DNA from: a virus
Strand: one strand, 5' to 3'
Length of the DNA: 48,433 nucleotides
IMG/VR virus record: IMGVR_UViG_3300025012_000137
Location: 1 to 48,433 of that record
Shown: positions 37,726-47,429 of the stretch, in pieces
How the letters are laid out: each line of letters starts with the position of its first letter
Position numbering within the stretch: position 1 is the first letter of the stretch
Program-made: the position numbers and the translations under genes
Notes under the pieces: generated by a model
Database searches by the model: none
Told to the model about the DNA's origin: nothing
Seen by the model: only the letters and a program-made list of their open reading frames with translations

Positions 37726-40700
37726 TTATTTAAGTAATAATCTTAATTGTTTTTCAACATCTTCAGTGATAATCCCAGCTTTCTTGAGTTTGCCGTAAGT
37801 CTTTTTCCAATCCTTGTCTTTCTTGAAATATTTAGCCAAGGCTTTCGCCCTTTCGCCATCTGCGACACCCATAGAAGCGAAGCCCTGCTCTTTTTCGGTG
37901 ATGCCCATTTTTTCCCACTTGATCTGTTTGACAACTCGCGAATATTTGGCTGGATTTTCTTTTTTCAGTTTTGCCAAGTCTTGTTTTTGCTTCGTGGTTA
38001 GCTGTCCTCCCTTGATGTTGGCAGCAATTGCGAAACTCGTGGAAGCTTTCGCATTAGCCTTTTCAATCGTTTCTTTCCCACGCCCGACACGGTTATAAAG
38101 TTCGGTTCCTACGATGGGGATATCCCTAAGTGAATAAAGACCCTTGCCATCGCCAGCGGATAAAACATCACGTGAAATATCATCCAACCATCTTGATGGT
38201 GGAAGCGCCTTATTCAAGATAGTCCTACCTAAGCCATCTCGCTGGATATTGGCAGCATCGTAAGTAGACAAAAGCATGATCTGCAGCATATTGTTTACAA
38301 TGTTGTCTGAAAATTTCGTGTCTTTTCCGTTGTACCAATCTCTTATCTGTGCTCCGGTAGCACCAGAAACGGTGAGAATCGCAGTGAGTTTGATGAAGTT
38401 TTTAGCGGATTTGCGCGGGCTTTCTTTCCATTTTTTAACCACATCATTTCTGTAAATATCCAAAATCTTAATTCCATAAGATTTCATGGAGTAGAAAATG
38501 CGAGCATTTGGATTCTTGGCATAAGCCTCTGGCATTTCCTCCATAACCCTCGGTGAAACATCAAGTATTTTATTGAAGACATACAGACGCGTATCGTCAG
38601 TAACTTTCTTGGCTTTAATGTCGTCCATAAACTTAGCTATGCGTCCAGCGTCTCCGCGAAAAACGATATCGGCGTATTTTTCCATTTCCTTAAATGCCTT
38701 TCCCTTGCCCTTCCTTGCTAAGCGCGTAGCTTCCCTGAAGGCATTGCCCATAAAAGCCTCCGAGTTCAGCCTGTCAAGACGATCAAATCCAATTGCCTTG
38801 AGGGAATTTTTTATAATAGTACTGTCTGCAAACTCGTGTGCGATGTCTGTGAAAAGTTCGTCACGCTTAATAGGCTTCTTTCTGAACAAGGAAGCTATGG
38901 CCCTGCCTAGCCCGTGCTTGTACCAGTTGACTCCGATATCAGCGATCTGAAATAATGTCGATGATATGGATGACAGGAGCGTGAGCGTGGCTGATTTTCT
39001 CACTTTATTCAGTGCCCAATTCTCTTGACCCTGGGGAGCCAAGATTGCACCCAGCGATTCTTTGAGCCGGTACATGTCATTCGGGGATATGTCCATTTTC
39101 TCGATCAACGAACCGAGGGTCTCTTGTTCGGCGTTATCGAGCCCGAACAATTTCTTGAGAGTTATTTTTTCGTTCATCTTGGAAACATACATAACCAACG
39201 CATCTTCCGGCGTGTGGTAAAATTTCATGAACTCAACCGGAAGCTCCTTGGATTGTCTGGCTCGCTGCACGTTGCCGACGTTTATCTTGCCTTGACCATA
39301 ACCCCTAAGAGCCTTGGTAAGGATGTCTGATTTTTCTTCTGCGGTAAGTTCGGATACCAATTTGGACTTATTCCTAGCAGCTCCAGATAAAAGTTTATCA
39401 AGGAATGTCCTGTCTTCTTTACCAAATTTCTTATTGTATGCAGCAAACAATCCGTCATAATCCTTGACGATACGGGGGAAGTAGTTTTGAAGTTTCCCGA
39501 CTTTCAAGCCGACAGCGTTGGCTCTTTCTTGAATGTCATCAAGTATGCCGACAATTTTCTCGAATCCTTTTTCGAATTTGTATTTTTTGGCAATCTCTCT
39601 GGCGCTATCGAAATCCTGACTATAGAGGGCATGCGCCATATCTTCATAAGCAGCTTTACCTCCAAACCATTTCTTCTTCATCTTGCTTATCCCCTTTTGG
39701 AAATCCTGCATCTGATCGGCAGCCCTTTTGCTTAAAACGTTAATATCCTTTCTTCTCTCCCTTATAGCAGACTTAAGATAGGCTCCACCGTATTTTTCGA
39801 TATTAGAAGATATGATCCCGAGACCGCTTTCAATACCTTCCCCAACTTTCTGCAAGGTGGTTTTTCCTTTCGAAGAGCCCACCCCACTTTCTTTGGACAC
39901 CTTTTTCCAATCGACACCTTCAATCTCGCGTTTTTTGGGCGTGGTATCCATAACTTCTTTGATGATTTCCTTGTAGCGTTCCAGTTTCTTTTTGGAAGCC
40001 GTCTTCATCATCGAGTCAGAAGTGATGCCGAGTTCCTTGCGAACCTGCATTTTGATCTTTCCGATAAGTCCTTTTTCCCTGGCAACTTTCCTAAGGGGAA
40101 TAACTTCGCGGAGAACTTCGCGTCTGGCGGTTTCGCGCTTGACTTTAGTTCGTGCGATATCAACATCGTCAAGAACTTTCTTGAGTTGCTTCTTGGTTTT
40201 GAGTTCGGAGAATTTGACCCTGGAAAGAAGTTTCTGTCTTGTTCTAACGGGGAGATCTTCGGCGTATCTGCGGACAGCCTTCCTAAGCTGGGAGGTGGAT
40301 TTGATGCCCTCAGCTTTTCCTATCTTGGAATATATCTGGGCGGTTCTCATCTTTTCCCTAAGAAGTTTTTCTTCGGTTGTTTCGTAAACAGTCTGTTTTA
40401 TTTGGCCAGTCTTTTCCCGGACAACCTTCTTTGTTTGTGATACTCGGAGTTTCCCTTTCGCCTGTTTGGCCTCTTTCAGCGCTTGTTGCCTTGGTATTTC
40501 TGTAACAATATTCTTAACTTTATTAAAAAGCTCATCGACAGTTGCGCCTGTCTTTTTAATTTCTTCCATCGGGCCAGCGACACCCTCTACTGTTTTTATT
40601 TTCTGTATTTTAGCAACAAGCTCATCTTTGGTTTTGCTTTCTTTTATTAGCTTACCGACAGACTTCAAGTTTTCTGGAAGTTTGGCAATAGCCTCATCAG

Positions 40701-41481
40701 CCTTCTTCTCGGCGTTCTTTTTGAAAGCACCGATAAAATCATCGGAGATTTTTTTAAGCGCCAATTTTTCCGTCTCTTGATCTACGGTTGTTTTATAGAT
40801 ATGATCAATAGACTGAGCTAATTTGGATCTCAACTGCTTATCTATGGCTTGACCTACCTTCTTTTCTATATTTGAAATTTCTTGACCACTCTTAACTATG
40901 CGATAAACAGCTTGCTCATCGGTTACGTTTACTAAGCGCTTGGAAAGCTTCTCAGCTATCTCATCGGAAACCTTAAATTTCTTAAGCGCACCCAAGATTT
41001 CTTCGGCCACATTGCTCTTCGCTATGGTAGTGGCCATCTTTTTTGCTGGACCACTGATCTTGGTAGCCAAGCCAGCCCCCATGAAGTTCATGCCATAGTT
41101 GAACATAATGTCCTGTTTTTTCTCGCGGTACTTCTGTCCCTCTGGGGTGTTGGAAAAAGCCTCCTGCTGTTTTCGTAGTTCAGCGGATCTTGAATTTAAA
41201 TTTTGCTCGGAAATCCTCCCTTGTTTCCATTGGGCTATCAAGTCATTAGCCTGCTGCATAAAGGGGGTTTCATATTTATCCCTCAGTGCCCGGTACTCCT
41301 CGTCTTCGCCACTCAGAAAATCAGCTGCTTTTTGCTGGAAGCTTTTGACTTGGCTGACACCCCTGCTTAATTTATCTTGAACTCCAAGACGGATGTCTCT
41401 AGTCTCTTCCCTGGTAGGAATTTTTTCTACAATGTTCCTAGTGGTTTCCTTTATTTTATTGAAGAAATCTCTCAGCGCCAT
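37726..41481 (-). CDS. Very large internal virion / DNA-ejection-type protein
   Basis: 1251 residues, the longest gene. Almost wholly helical and basic: LRDFFNKIKETTRNIVEKIP, the lysine-rich middle (QTKKVVREKTGQIKQTVYET), GVGSSKGKTTLQKVGEGIES, then a C-terminal domain with FYSMKSYGIKILDIYRNDVV and a hydrophobic segment (FIKLTAILTVSGATGA). Size, basic charge and position next to another helical protein resemble ejected core proteins of podoviruses. No lysozyme motif was recognised. No tape-measure repeats. Confidence 0.55.
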   Translation of the reverse strand: MALRDFFNKIKETTRNIVEKIPTREETRDIRLGVQDKLSRGVSQVKSFQQKAADFLSGEDEEYRALRDKYETPFMQQANDLIAQWKQGRISEQNLNSRSAELRKQQEAFSNTPEGQKYREKKQDIMFNYGMNFMGAGLATKISGPAKKMATTIAKSNVAEEILGALKKFKVSDEIAEKLSKRLVNVTDEQAVYRIVKSGQEISNIEKKVGQAIDKQLRSKLAQSIDHIYKTTVDQETEKLALKKISDDFIGAFKKNAEKKADEAIAKLPENLKSVGKLIKESKTKDELVAKIQKIKTVEGVAGPMEEIKKTGATVDELFNKVKNIVTEIPRQQALKEAKQAKGKLRVSQTKKVVREKTGQIKQTVYETTEEKLLREKMRTAQIYSKIGKAEGIKSTSQLRKAVRRYAEDLPVRTRQKLLSRVKFSELKTKKQLKKVLDDVDIARTKVKRETARREVLREVIPLRKVAREKGLIGKIKMQVRKELGITSDSMMKTASKKKLERYKEIIKEVMDTTPKKREIEGVDWKKVSKESGVGSSKGKTTLQKVGEGIESGLGIISSNIEKYGGAYLKSAIRERRKDINVLSKRAADQMQDFQKGISKMKKKWFGGKAAYEDMAHALYSQDFDSAREIAKKYKFEKGFEKIVGILDDIQERANAVGLKVGKLQNYFPRIVKDYDGLFAAYNKKFGKEDRTFLDKLLSGAARNKSKLVSELTAEEKSDILTKALRGYGQGKINVGNVQRARQSKELPVEFMKFYHTPEDALVMYVSKMNEKITLKKLFGLDNAEQETLGSLIEKMDISPNDMYRLKESLGAILAPQGQENWALNKVRKSATLTLLSSISSTLFQIADIGVNWYKHGLGRAIASLFRKKPIKRDELFTDIAHEFADSTIIKNSLKAIGFDRLDRLNSEAFMGNAFREATRLARKGKGKAFKEMEKYADIVFRGDAGRIAKFMDDIKAKKVTDDTRLYVFNKILDVSPRVMEEMPEAYAKNPNARIFYSMKSYGIKILDIYRNDVVKKWKESPRKSAKNFIKLTAILTVSGATGAQIRDWYNGKDTKFSDNIVNNMLQIMLLSTYDAANIQRDGLGRTILNKALPPSRWLDDISRDVLSAGDGKGLYSLRDIPIVGTELYNRVGRGKETIEKANAKASTSFAIAANIKGGQLTTKQKQDLAKLKKENPAKYSRVVKQIKWEKMGITEKEQGFASMGVADGERAKALAKYFKKDKDWKKTYGKLKKAGIITEDVEKQLRLLLK

Positions 41482-41492
41482 GTTTGTTTATT

Positions 41493-42497
41493 TTAGAAAT
41501 TGAACCATGTTGATGGGTTGGTGACATTGAATTGATCCCACCAGCCATTGCCTTGCGCTTCCTCTTCCTGTTTAGGAAAGAATGAAGAAGTGTCTATCGG
41601 TTTCCCAGTTCTTTTATTAAGAAGAATTGTATTAAGGGGATTGTTGGGATCGGTTATTTCAATTGTTGCTCCGATAACGTCCTTTTCATTTTCGCTTCCC
41701 CTGTTAGTAATCGTGCTTCTAGTGTTCTCGATGTCCATCCTCAACGCTTCGAGTTTAAGTTCGGATTCTTGCTTAGCCATATCCAACGACTCTTTGCTTG
41801 CTTTACGTAGTCTCTTTTCCAAATCCTTAGTAGATCCCTTGGTTTTAAGACCCAGGGCAAGTGCCTGTTTTTTGAGCGCATCCTTATAAGCTTCCTTCTT
41901 CTGCTTCCCGGCATACTTGTCAATTTTCTTGATAGCATCATCGAAAGAATCCGTAAGCTTGATTCCGGCTCCGGAGTATTGGGTTTGAAGAGCCCTTTTG
42001 TCTTTGATCTCGGACTCCCTTATTCCGAACTGCGTGTCAGCTTCGCCTTTCTTCGCCTGGTAAGTCTGGAGGGCGAGCTGGGCTGCGTCGTTGAGGGCGT
42101 TTATCTCGTTGGAAGATACTTCCCTTTCCTGGGCTTGTTGACCGGTGATTTTGGAAAGCGAAACAGGTCGATTTGACAACTGTTGCAATCTAGTGTTTAA
42201 TCCTTGCGTGGCTGCTTGGGAAGCGGCGAGGGCTTGTTGGTAAGCTGTCTGGGCCTGGTTGACTCCGGTAGTATCGTAGATACCTGCTCGGATACCCAAA
42301 AGATCGTCCGGTCTTGGAGATGGTGAAGTGATGGTCTGCTGGATGTTTTGTCCGCTAAGAACGTCATTGACGTTGATGCCAAGGTTATTAAGGACCGCCC
42401 TGGCGTCGGAAGCGCTCATGCCGGCGGTCAAGGTCCCAGTAGCCGGTTGGGCTACCACCGGATAGGGAGTATTAGAGATTGGAGGTGTTTCTGCCAT
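41493..42497 (-). CDS. Helical virion protein next to the large internal protein
   Basis: 334 residues. The N-terminus is Pro/Thr-rich (TPPISNTPYPVVAQPATGTL), then SASDARAVLNNLGINVNDVL and a long Gln/Ala-rich coiled coil (AQTAYQQALAASQAATQGLN). The C-terminus has NGWWDQFNVTNPSTWFNF. Probably a second ejection or internal-core component made with the 1251-residue protein (11 bp apart). Confidence 0.55.
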   Translation of the reverse strand: MAETPPISNTPYPVVAQPATGTLTAGMSASDARAVLNNLGINVNDVLSGQNIQQTITSPSPRPDDLLGIRAGIYDTTGVNQAQTAYQQALAASQAATQGLNTRLQQLSNRPVSLSKITGQQAQEREVSSNEINALNDAAQLALQTYQAKKGEADTQFGIRESEIKDKRALQTQYSGAGIKLTDSFDDAIKKIDKYAGKQKKEAYKDALKKQALALGLKTKGSTKDLEKRLRKASKESLDMAKQESELKLEALRMDIENTRSTITNRGSENEKDVIGATIEITDPNNPLNTILLNKRTGKPIDTSSFFPKQEEEAQGNGWWDQFNVTNPSTWFNF

Positions 42498-42501
42498 AGT
42501 G

Positions 42502-42530
42502 TTGACAAGTTAAATTTTGTATGCTATACT
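42502..42530 (+). promoter_or_regulatory. Consensus promoter of the plus-strand cassette in the late block
   Basis: Exact TTGACA (42502-42507), 17 bp, TGC-TATACT (42525-42530), 26 bp before the ATG at 42557. It lies between divergent genes. Confidence 0.85.
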
Positions 42531-42556
42531 TAAGTTAGTGATTATTAAACTTATTT

Positions 42557-42712
42557 ATGAAAAATTTCTTAATTGCGGTTGTATTAGGAATGGTCTTTTA
42601 TCCCATGCTTTGGCTTGGAGGCTACACTCTTTGCTCTCTATTGGCACCGGCCTATTCCGACACCGTTCTTTTCGATGTTCTTTCGAGATTATTTTTTTAT
42701 CCGTTAAATTAA
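42557..42712 (+). CDS. 51-residue membrane protein
   Basis: MKNFLIAVVLGMVFYPMLWL then GGYTLCSLLAPAYSDTVLFD and VLSRLFFYPLN. One or two hydrophobic helices. Driven by its own promoter against the late operon, so it is a moron-like gene, perhaps for superinfection exclusion or envelope change. Confidence 0.6.
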   Translation: MKNFLIAVVLGMVFYPMLWLGGYTLCSLLAPAYSDTVLFDVLSRLFFYPLN

Positions 42713-42716
42713 AACT

Positions 42717-43274
42717 ATGAATCTAAAAAATCTAAGCACTAGGGTTAAAACTGTCGCCGTTTCTGGAATGATTCTTTTGGGCGTTCTTCTTTCACCTTTC
42801 GTTGGAAAGGGAGTTGAAAATACCACCAAAGCTCTTTTTCCCGGACTTTCCGCTGAGGAACAAATCGTGACAGTAGCGGATGTAGTAGATTCTAACAAAG
42901 TAGAATCAGAGGCGAAGGTTGCAGAGCTTCAATCTATTATTGACGCACAACAAGTGAAACTTGCGGAGCAACAGAAATTGATTGATGAGCAGAAGTCGGT
43001 GTCTCAGGTGGTTCAAGCTAAGATAAATAACGAATCGGAATGCAGAAAACTTTATTCGGAAAATTCTTATTGCAGTAGTGACAATTATTTCGGTAAAAAA
43101 TCAGCTTTTGATAACTATATTGATAAAATGGAGGAAAACTTTAAATATGTTATCGAGAGATGTAAGGAATCCGGAAAATCTAAAGAAAAATGTGAATCCT
43201 CGAATAAATTGGATTACGACTCCTTGAATGCTAAATTTGAAAAGTGCCAGGGAATAATCGCAAAATGCGGTTAA
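42717..43274 (+). CDS. Secreted or membrane-anchored coiled-coil protein
   Basis: 185 residues. Basic start and hydrophobic helix (about 13-30: VAVSGMILLGVLLSPFVGKG), a coiled coil (KVAELQSIIDAQQVKLAEQQ) and a C-terminal part with six Cys (ECRKLY, SYCSSDNYF, ERCKESGKSKEKCES). It follows the membrane peptide by 4 bp in the same cassette. Outside-the-membrane location fits disulfides. Function unknown. Confidence 0.6.
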   Translation: MNLKNLSTRVKTVAVSGMILLGVLLSPFVGKGVENTTKALFPGLSAEEQIVTVADVVDSNKVESEAKVAELQSIIDAQQVKLAEQQKLIDEQKSVSQVVQAKINNESECRKLYSENSYCSSDNYFGKKSAFDNYIDKMEENFKYVIERCKESGKSKEKCESSNKLDYDSLNAKFEKCQGIIAKCG

Positions 43275-44852
43275 TTACTTTATAAATTTTTTCCTCACCT
43301 TTTTTTTGTACATAATCTTTCCTTTCATATCTTTGCTGCAATTATTTTTTATATGCTTGTCATATAAATTCAAATCTTCTATTCCGTATAATTCTGGGTG
43401 CAAGTATCCGGGCAACTCTTTTTCTACCTCAACTATTATCGGATGTGCTTCAGCATAAACGTCTTTCCTGACTCCCATTACTGTCCAACTGAATTCACAA
43501 TCCTCATCAGACGTAACTTCAAATTTGTTTTCTTTAATCTCTTTATTTATTGTTAATCTTGCAAAACTTTTTATTGCAGTAAGCTGATATTCTATATCTT
43601 TATTTAATGCCTCGAAATAATCAGGGAGTTTAATGATGCATTTACCGCCGATAGTTTTTGCCCTACCTTTATATATATTCAACATATCAGGGCTTTCCAC
43701 GAATGAATGGTATAAATAATGCGTCTCTGGTTTCAAGGGATGATCTATTTTAAACGATCCACTGTTTTTAGAAAGTGTCCCATTGATATCTAAATCTCCA
43801 CTTGATATATAGACATTTTTTGATGAGTCTATGAGCATGGCAGACCCACCGTCTTCCACAAAATAGAGATTATTCCCTCCCCCATCATCATTGAATTCCA
43901 TCCATATTTCGTTATCTGCTTTTATTTGCAGATGGCCCGAGGTTGAACTTTGCAAAAATGCTTTAGTGCCCCCTCCATATCGAAATCTAATCACTCCGTC
44001 ATTTTCTACCCAAACATCAACACCTGCTCCGCCATTCGCTTTTAAGGTTCTTCCTGCGATTGTTCCAGCATTAATATTATCTGCATTTATATTGGAAACG
44101 GTTACAACTGAAGCATTTAGTGTTCCTGTTACAATGTTTGAGGCGGTCAAAAGTCCTGCCACTATTTTTCCGGCAGAAATTATATCAGTAGCTATTTGGC
44201 TGGCAGTAATAGTATTTGCCGCAATTTCATTGGCAGTAATAGTATTTGCGGCGATATTATCTGCCGTGATCAAAACTCCCACTCCCTTCCCACCAAACGC
44301 CTGAAAAGTGGCATCCTTGCCAGTTTCGTTCTTGGCTACTGCCAGCAGAATCTTGTTCGCCCCTATGGAAGTTCCAGAAGTGGTTGTGGTTTGAAGAACT
44401 GTTAGGGACGTTCCTTTGTCGAAATAAATATAGGTGATTGCGGTTATGTTACCGGTATCCCCTGAATCGATTGAAAATGTCGTTCCGTCTGCGAGAGTTA
44501 TTGTTCCAGCTGTCCAAGAAACCGTATCGGCGTCCAAAGCTGAAAAAGTGCCTGAAAAAGACCAGCCTTGGATGTTGATCAGGTTCGAAGCGGCGGCGAC
44601 CCCGAGCCCGCTCGTGTCGACTATGACGTTGCCGTTAGAATCTTTAAATTTGAAGGTGCCGTCAACCTTGATCCAGGCCGGGGCGTTGTCAAACTGTGTG
44701 TGTCCCCAACGGGAGCCTTCTTTGTCGGTAAAAAATATAGAAGAACCCGAGCCAACTTTCAGTTCGCGAAGGTTTTGGAGTTCCTGCTTTCCTCGGTTAT
44801 AAAGCTCACTTGGATCCGGCAGAGGTTGTTGAGTGATGTTTAATTCTGACAT
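43275..44852 (-). CDS. Tail fibre with TITA-type repeats and terminal trimer domain
   Basis: 525 residues. N-terminal virion-binding part (NITQQPLPDPSELYNRGKQE), GHTQFDNAPAWIKVDGTFKF, then heptad-like ITADNIAANTITANEIAANT runs typical of fibre shafts, then HLQIKADNEIWMEFNDDGGG, and a C-terminal domain SGSFKIDHPLKPETHYLYHS with VESPDMLNIYKG, common at the end of phage fibres. Stop codons of this gene and the plus-strand cassette abut. Confidence 0.8.
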   Translation of the reverse strand: MSELNITQQPLPDPSELYNRGKQELQNLRELKVGSGSSIFFTDKEGSRWGHTQFDNAPAWIKVDGTFKFKDSNGNVIVDTSGLGVAAASNLINIQGWSFSGTFSALDADTVSWTAGTITLADGTTFSIDSGDTGNITAITYIYFDKGTSLTVLQTTTTSGTSIGANKILLAVAKNETGKDATFQAFGGKGVGVLITADNIAANTITANEIAANTITASQIATDIISAGKIVAGLLTASNIVTGTLNASVVTVSNINADNINAGTIAGRTLKANGGAGVDVWVENDGVIRFRYGGGTKAFLQSSTSGHLQIKADNEIWMEFNDDGGGNNLYFVEDGGSAMLIDSSKNVYISSGDLDINGTLSKNSGSFKIDHPLKPETHYLYHSFVESPDMLNIYKGRAKTIGGKCIIKLPDYFEALNKDIEYQLTAIKSFARLTINKEIKENKFEVTSDEDCEFSWTVMGVRKDVYAEAHPIIVEVEKELPGYLHPELYGIEDLNLYDKHIKNNCSKDMKGKIMYKKKVRKKFIK

Positions 44853-44854
44853 AT

Positions 44855-46135
44855 TTATTCAATAGAGATGTAATCGATCACAGGACTTTCGGTTCCTGAT
44901 GGAGTAATTGTGATCAGTGCTTGAGCACCGCTTTTGATAATCATATCGTCCACGGTCTGCACACAGCGTTGGTCATCTGAATCATCAATAACCGTATGGC
45001 TCGTCCAATTACTTTCAGAATCCAAACGTGTATAAATTCCGATGGAAGCTCCGTTCAGATCATCGTAAAAAACTTTTATTTTATTTGCCTTTTTAAAGCG
45101 TGGGGTTATCACGCGGGCATTGGCGAAGTAATTCGCGTCTATTTCGTCAACTCCGAATGTTCCCGAAAGTTCCCAACTCACCAGAAGCTGCGATCCATTG
45201 GCCACGATAGAATGTATTGTCGCATCCGATCCGGCAGAACAGGTGTATTCACCTACAAGGGCAAATGGAAGATTTCTGTTTCTTCGGTGCAAACTGTAAA
45301 TCCTGCCGCCGTTGGCGATAAGAGGCTTGCCTTGGAAATTTGTGGTAAGTTGATGTCCCGTGGTAGCGGCCGCGTTTCTGATGTTTGAGAAAAGCTCAAG
45401 TTGGTTGCCGTTGTAAAGGTAGATATCCCCACTAAGACAAACTACATGGATATAATTATCAGAATCCAAGAAGGCATAAGCCCCTTTTTGCTTGATAGTA
45501 TCTTTAACCGAGTAGCTGTCCCCAAAAGTGTTCCAGCGGGTGATATTGCTGTCGTTGATATATGACCCCGGGTTGGAGAGCGTAAGGAGATCATCACCCA
45601 AATTGGTAAGTGCTCCTATGCTGTCTTCTATTTGCAAGTCCAATACCGAAGCTGAAAATACCCCGGCGTCATCGACAGAAGCGACATTATACTGGTTTCC
45701 GATGTAAAGGATGAGATCGAACTGAAAGAGTGGATGTGGATATCCGGCTGTCAATGTCTGCCAACTATCAGTCCAGGTGGCACTCAAATCAAATCTTCCC
45801 AGTTTTGAATCCGAAGTATAGTAAAGATAATTCCTGTAATAAGCACAACCTTTGTGGGCTCCATTGGCGTTGGTGTTCACCAGCGTATATGTCCCATCAG
45901 AGATAGCTCTTTTCCAAACTTTACCGTCTGTTTTGGAGAAGAAATAAGTGTCTCCGTTTGGCACGACAGCCGAGAAGCAGCCGGCTGTGATGGTTGACCC
46001 GGATTTTTTAGTAAGAGTCCTTTGACACATCAAAGAACCAATTTCTTCGTGAACTGAACAGTTCTGCAAATCGTCAAAAGAGTTAGATACTTTTTTAGAA
46101 ATTCCTATACCGTTATACCATTTTCCAAATTCCAT
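44855..46135 (-). CDS. Beta-propeller-like tail protein
   Basis: 426 residues. Repeats of beta blades with aromatic turns: GDTYFFSKTDGKVWKRAISD, CAYYRNYLYYTSDSKLGRFD, FDLILYIGNQYNVASVDDAG, GDIYLYNGNQLELFSNIRNA, RIYSLHRRNRNLPFALVGEY. The repeat length near 45-55 residues suggests a propeller. Probably a tail hub or fibre-holder; ends 3 bases before the fibre start. Confidence 0.6.
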   Translation of the reverse strand: MEFGKWYNGIGISKKVSNSFDDLQNCSVHEEIGSLMCQRTLTKKSGSTITAGCFSAVVPNGDTYFFSKTDGKVWKRAISDGTYTLVNTNANGAHKGCAYYRNYLYYTSDSKLGRFDLSATWTDSWQTLTAGYPHPLFQFDLILYIGNQYNVASVDDAGVFSASVLDLQIEDSIGALTNLGDDLLTLSNPGSYINDSNITRWNTFGDSYSVKDTIKQKGAYAFLDSDNYIHVVCLSGDIYLYNGNQLELFSNIRNAAATTGHQLTTNFQGKPLIANGGRIYSLHRRNRNLPFALVGEYTCSAGSDATIHSIVANGSQLLVSWELSGTFGVDEIDANYFANARVITPRFKKANKIKVFYDDLNGASIGIYTRLDSESNWTSHTVIDDSDDQRCVQTVDDMIIKSGAQALITITPSGTESPVIDYISIE

Positions 46136-46141
46136 GTTTTT

Positions 46142-46627
46142 TTAATTAATTCTTGCAAATTCTCCGTGCAATTCTAATGCTTTTTTTGCGTAAGCTGCAC
46201 CAGCTTCTTCTGGAGTTTTAAACCCACCAAGATAAATTCTTTTTCCATTGTGAGTTATTCTGGCTGTCCAATTTTTGTAAATATTACCACTTGGAAGATG
46301 CTCTACATGTAGCGTAACCCCCTTATAACCAGATGTTGAATTTACTTGTATCTTTCTATTTTTAGAATTTTCGGCGTGGGAACAAATTCTTAAGTTATCT
46401 CTTCTATTGTCCAGCTTGTTTCCATTCTTGTGATCAATTTCTAATTTGTCATTTTGTTTCCCCATAATTGCTTGATGCATTCTCATGGTTATTTTCTTTC
46501 CGTCCTGTGCAACATTTCTTGCTGCATATCCCTTAACAGAACAATACCATTTATATTGCGAAAGATATTTGTAATCTTCATCATCTACTAATGCTTCAAA
46601 TCCTCTAGTTAATTTAATTATTTTCAT
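46142..46627 (-). CDS. HNH homing endonuclease with AP2 DNA-binding domain
   Basis: 161 residues. [20 protein letters not shown] then [38 protein letters not shown] is the HNH motif (H...D-H-x-N-x-x-x-N). The C-terminal AP2-type half is [30 protein letters not shown] and [20 protein letters not shown]. Free-standing homing nuclease inserted between tail genes. Strong Shine-Dalgarno AGGAGGTAAAACAAAATG, unlike its neighbours. Confidence 0.9.
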   Translation of the reverse strand: MKIIKLTRGFEALVDDEDYKYLSQYKWYCSVKGYAARNVAQDGKKITMRMHQAIMGKQNDKLEIDHKNGNKLDNRRDNLRICSHAENSKNRKIQVNSTSGYKGVTLHVEHLPSGNIYKNWTARITHNGKRIYLGGFKTPEEAGAAYAKKALELHGEFARIN

Positions 46628-46704
46628 TTTGTTTTACCTCCTATCCCTTGCCCAACCTCGCGAGTAAAGGCAGGGAACAGGAGGCGCGAGATTAATTGTT
46701 TATC

Positions 46705-47268
46705 TTAGATTGGTCGTTTAATATCTCTATAAAGAGGTTGGTTAGGTTTTTGGATTGATCCGTAATTTGGTTGGGATGGCTTGCCTATCCCACCATAGTT
46801 GGGTTGGTTAGGTTTTTGGATGCTTCTATAATGAAAGGCCACCGTCGGGGAAGGAGAAGCTGAGATAGAGCTGGAAGCCGAGGAGCTGATTGAGGAAGAG
46901 GGTGAAGTGGACGGGCTGGAGCTGGGCGAACTAGATACTGAAGAACTAACCGAAGTCGATGGGGAGGTGCTGGGGCTTGCTGATATTGATGAAGACGGGC
47001 TGGTTGAAATACTGGACGACGGAGATACCGAGGGAGACGATGATATGGAACTCGACAAGGAAGAAGACGGCGAAGTGCTTGGGGAAGCAGAGGGGCTGGA
47101 GCTAGGGCTGGAACTTATCGAGGATGACGGACTGCTGGAAATTGAAGAACTTAAAGAACTACTGGGTGATGAGGATATTGAAAATGATGGCGACGATGAA
47201 GGGCTCGTAATAAGAGGTTGTCCGCTATCCGCATACCCGGTTGTGCCATAAGCATTATTTCCATACAT
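46705..47268 (-). CDS. Ser/Pro/Thr-repeat (mucin-like) virion protein 3
   Basis: 187 residues. N-terminus MYGNNAYGTTGYADSGQPLI, then about 110 residues of SPSSSISSSPSSSLSSS-like repeats, then SIQKPNQPNYGGIGKPSQPN-type K-P-x-Q-P-x-Y-x-x-I repeats. Bases 46925-46962 are identical to 6976-7013. The tail repeats look like a binding or anchoring segment. The opposite-strand frame is a by-product. Confidence 0.65.
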   Translation of the reverse strand: MYGNNAYGTTGYADSGQPLITSPSSSPSFSISSSPSSSLSSSISSSPSSSISSSPSSSPSASPSTSPSSSLSSSISSSPSVSPSSSISTSPSSSISASPSTSPSTSVSSSVSSSPSSSPSTSPSSSISSSASSSISASPSPTVAFHYRSIQKPNQPNYGGIGKPSQPNYGSIQKPNQPLYRDIKRPI

Positions 47269-47298
47269 AAATATTTTGAACCTATATTAGTCTTCGTA

Positions 47299-47388
47299 TT
47301 ACGATTTCAACATTAAAGTAGCGATTACATGAAATATCCCTTTCCCACTATCCCCATATGCAGTTGTTCCGTATGAGTTTCCGTACAT
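47299..47388 (-). CDS. 29-residue relative of the repeat protein N-terminus
   Basis: MYGNSYGTTAYGDSGKGIFH then VIATLMLKS. The first 15 residues copy the start of the gene at 46705-47268 (MYGNNAYGTTGYADSG). It is probably a small paralogue or a duplicated start whose repeat part was lost. Confidence 0.45.
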   Translation of the reverse strand: MYGNSYGTTAYGDSGKGIFHVIATLMLKS

Positions 47389-47429
47389 AGTCTATTTGTT
47401 TAATTATTTCTTTGTGGTTAGGTGTGTAT

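Noticed and set aside
46907-47251. Plus-strand acidic repeat frame opposite the third Ser/Pro repeat gene
   Set aside because: Same reason: complement of the repeat, no independent start signal.
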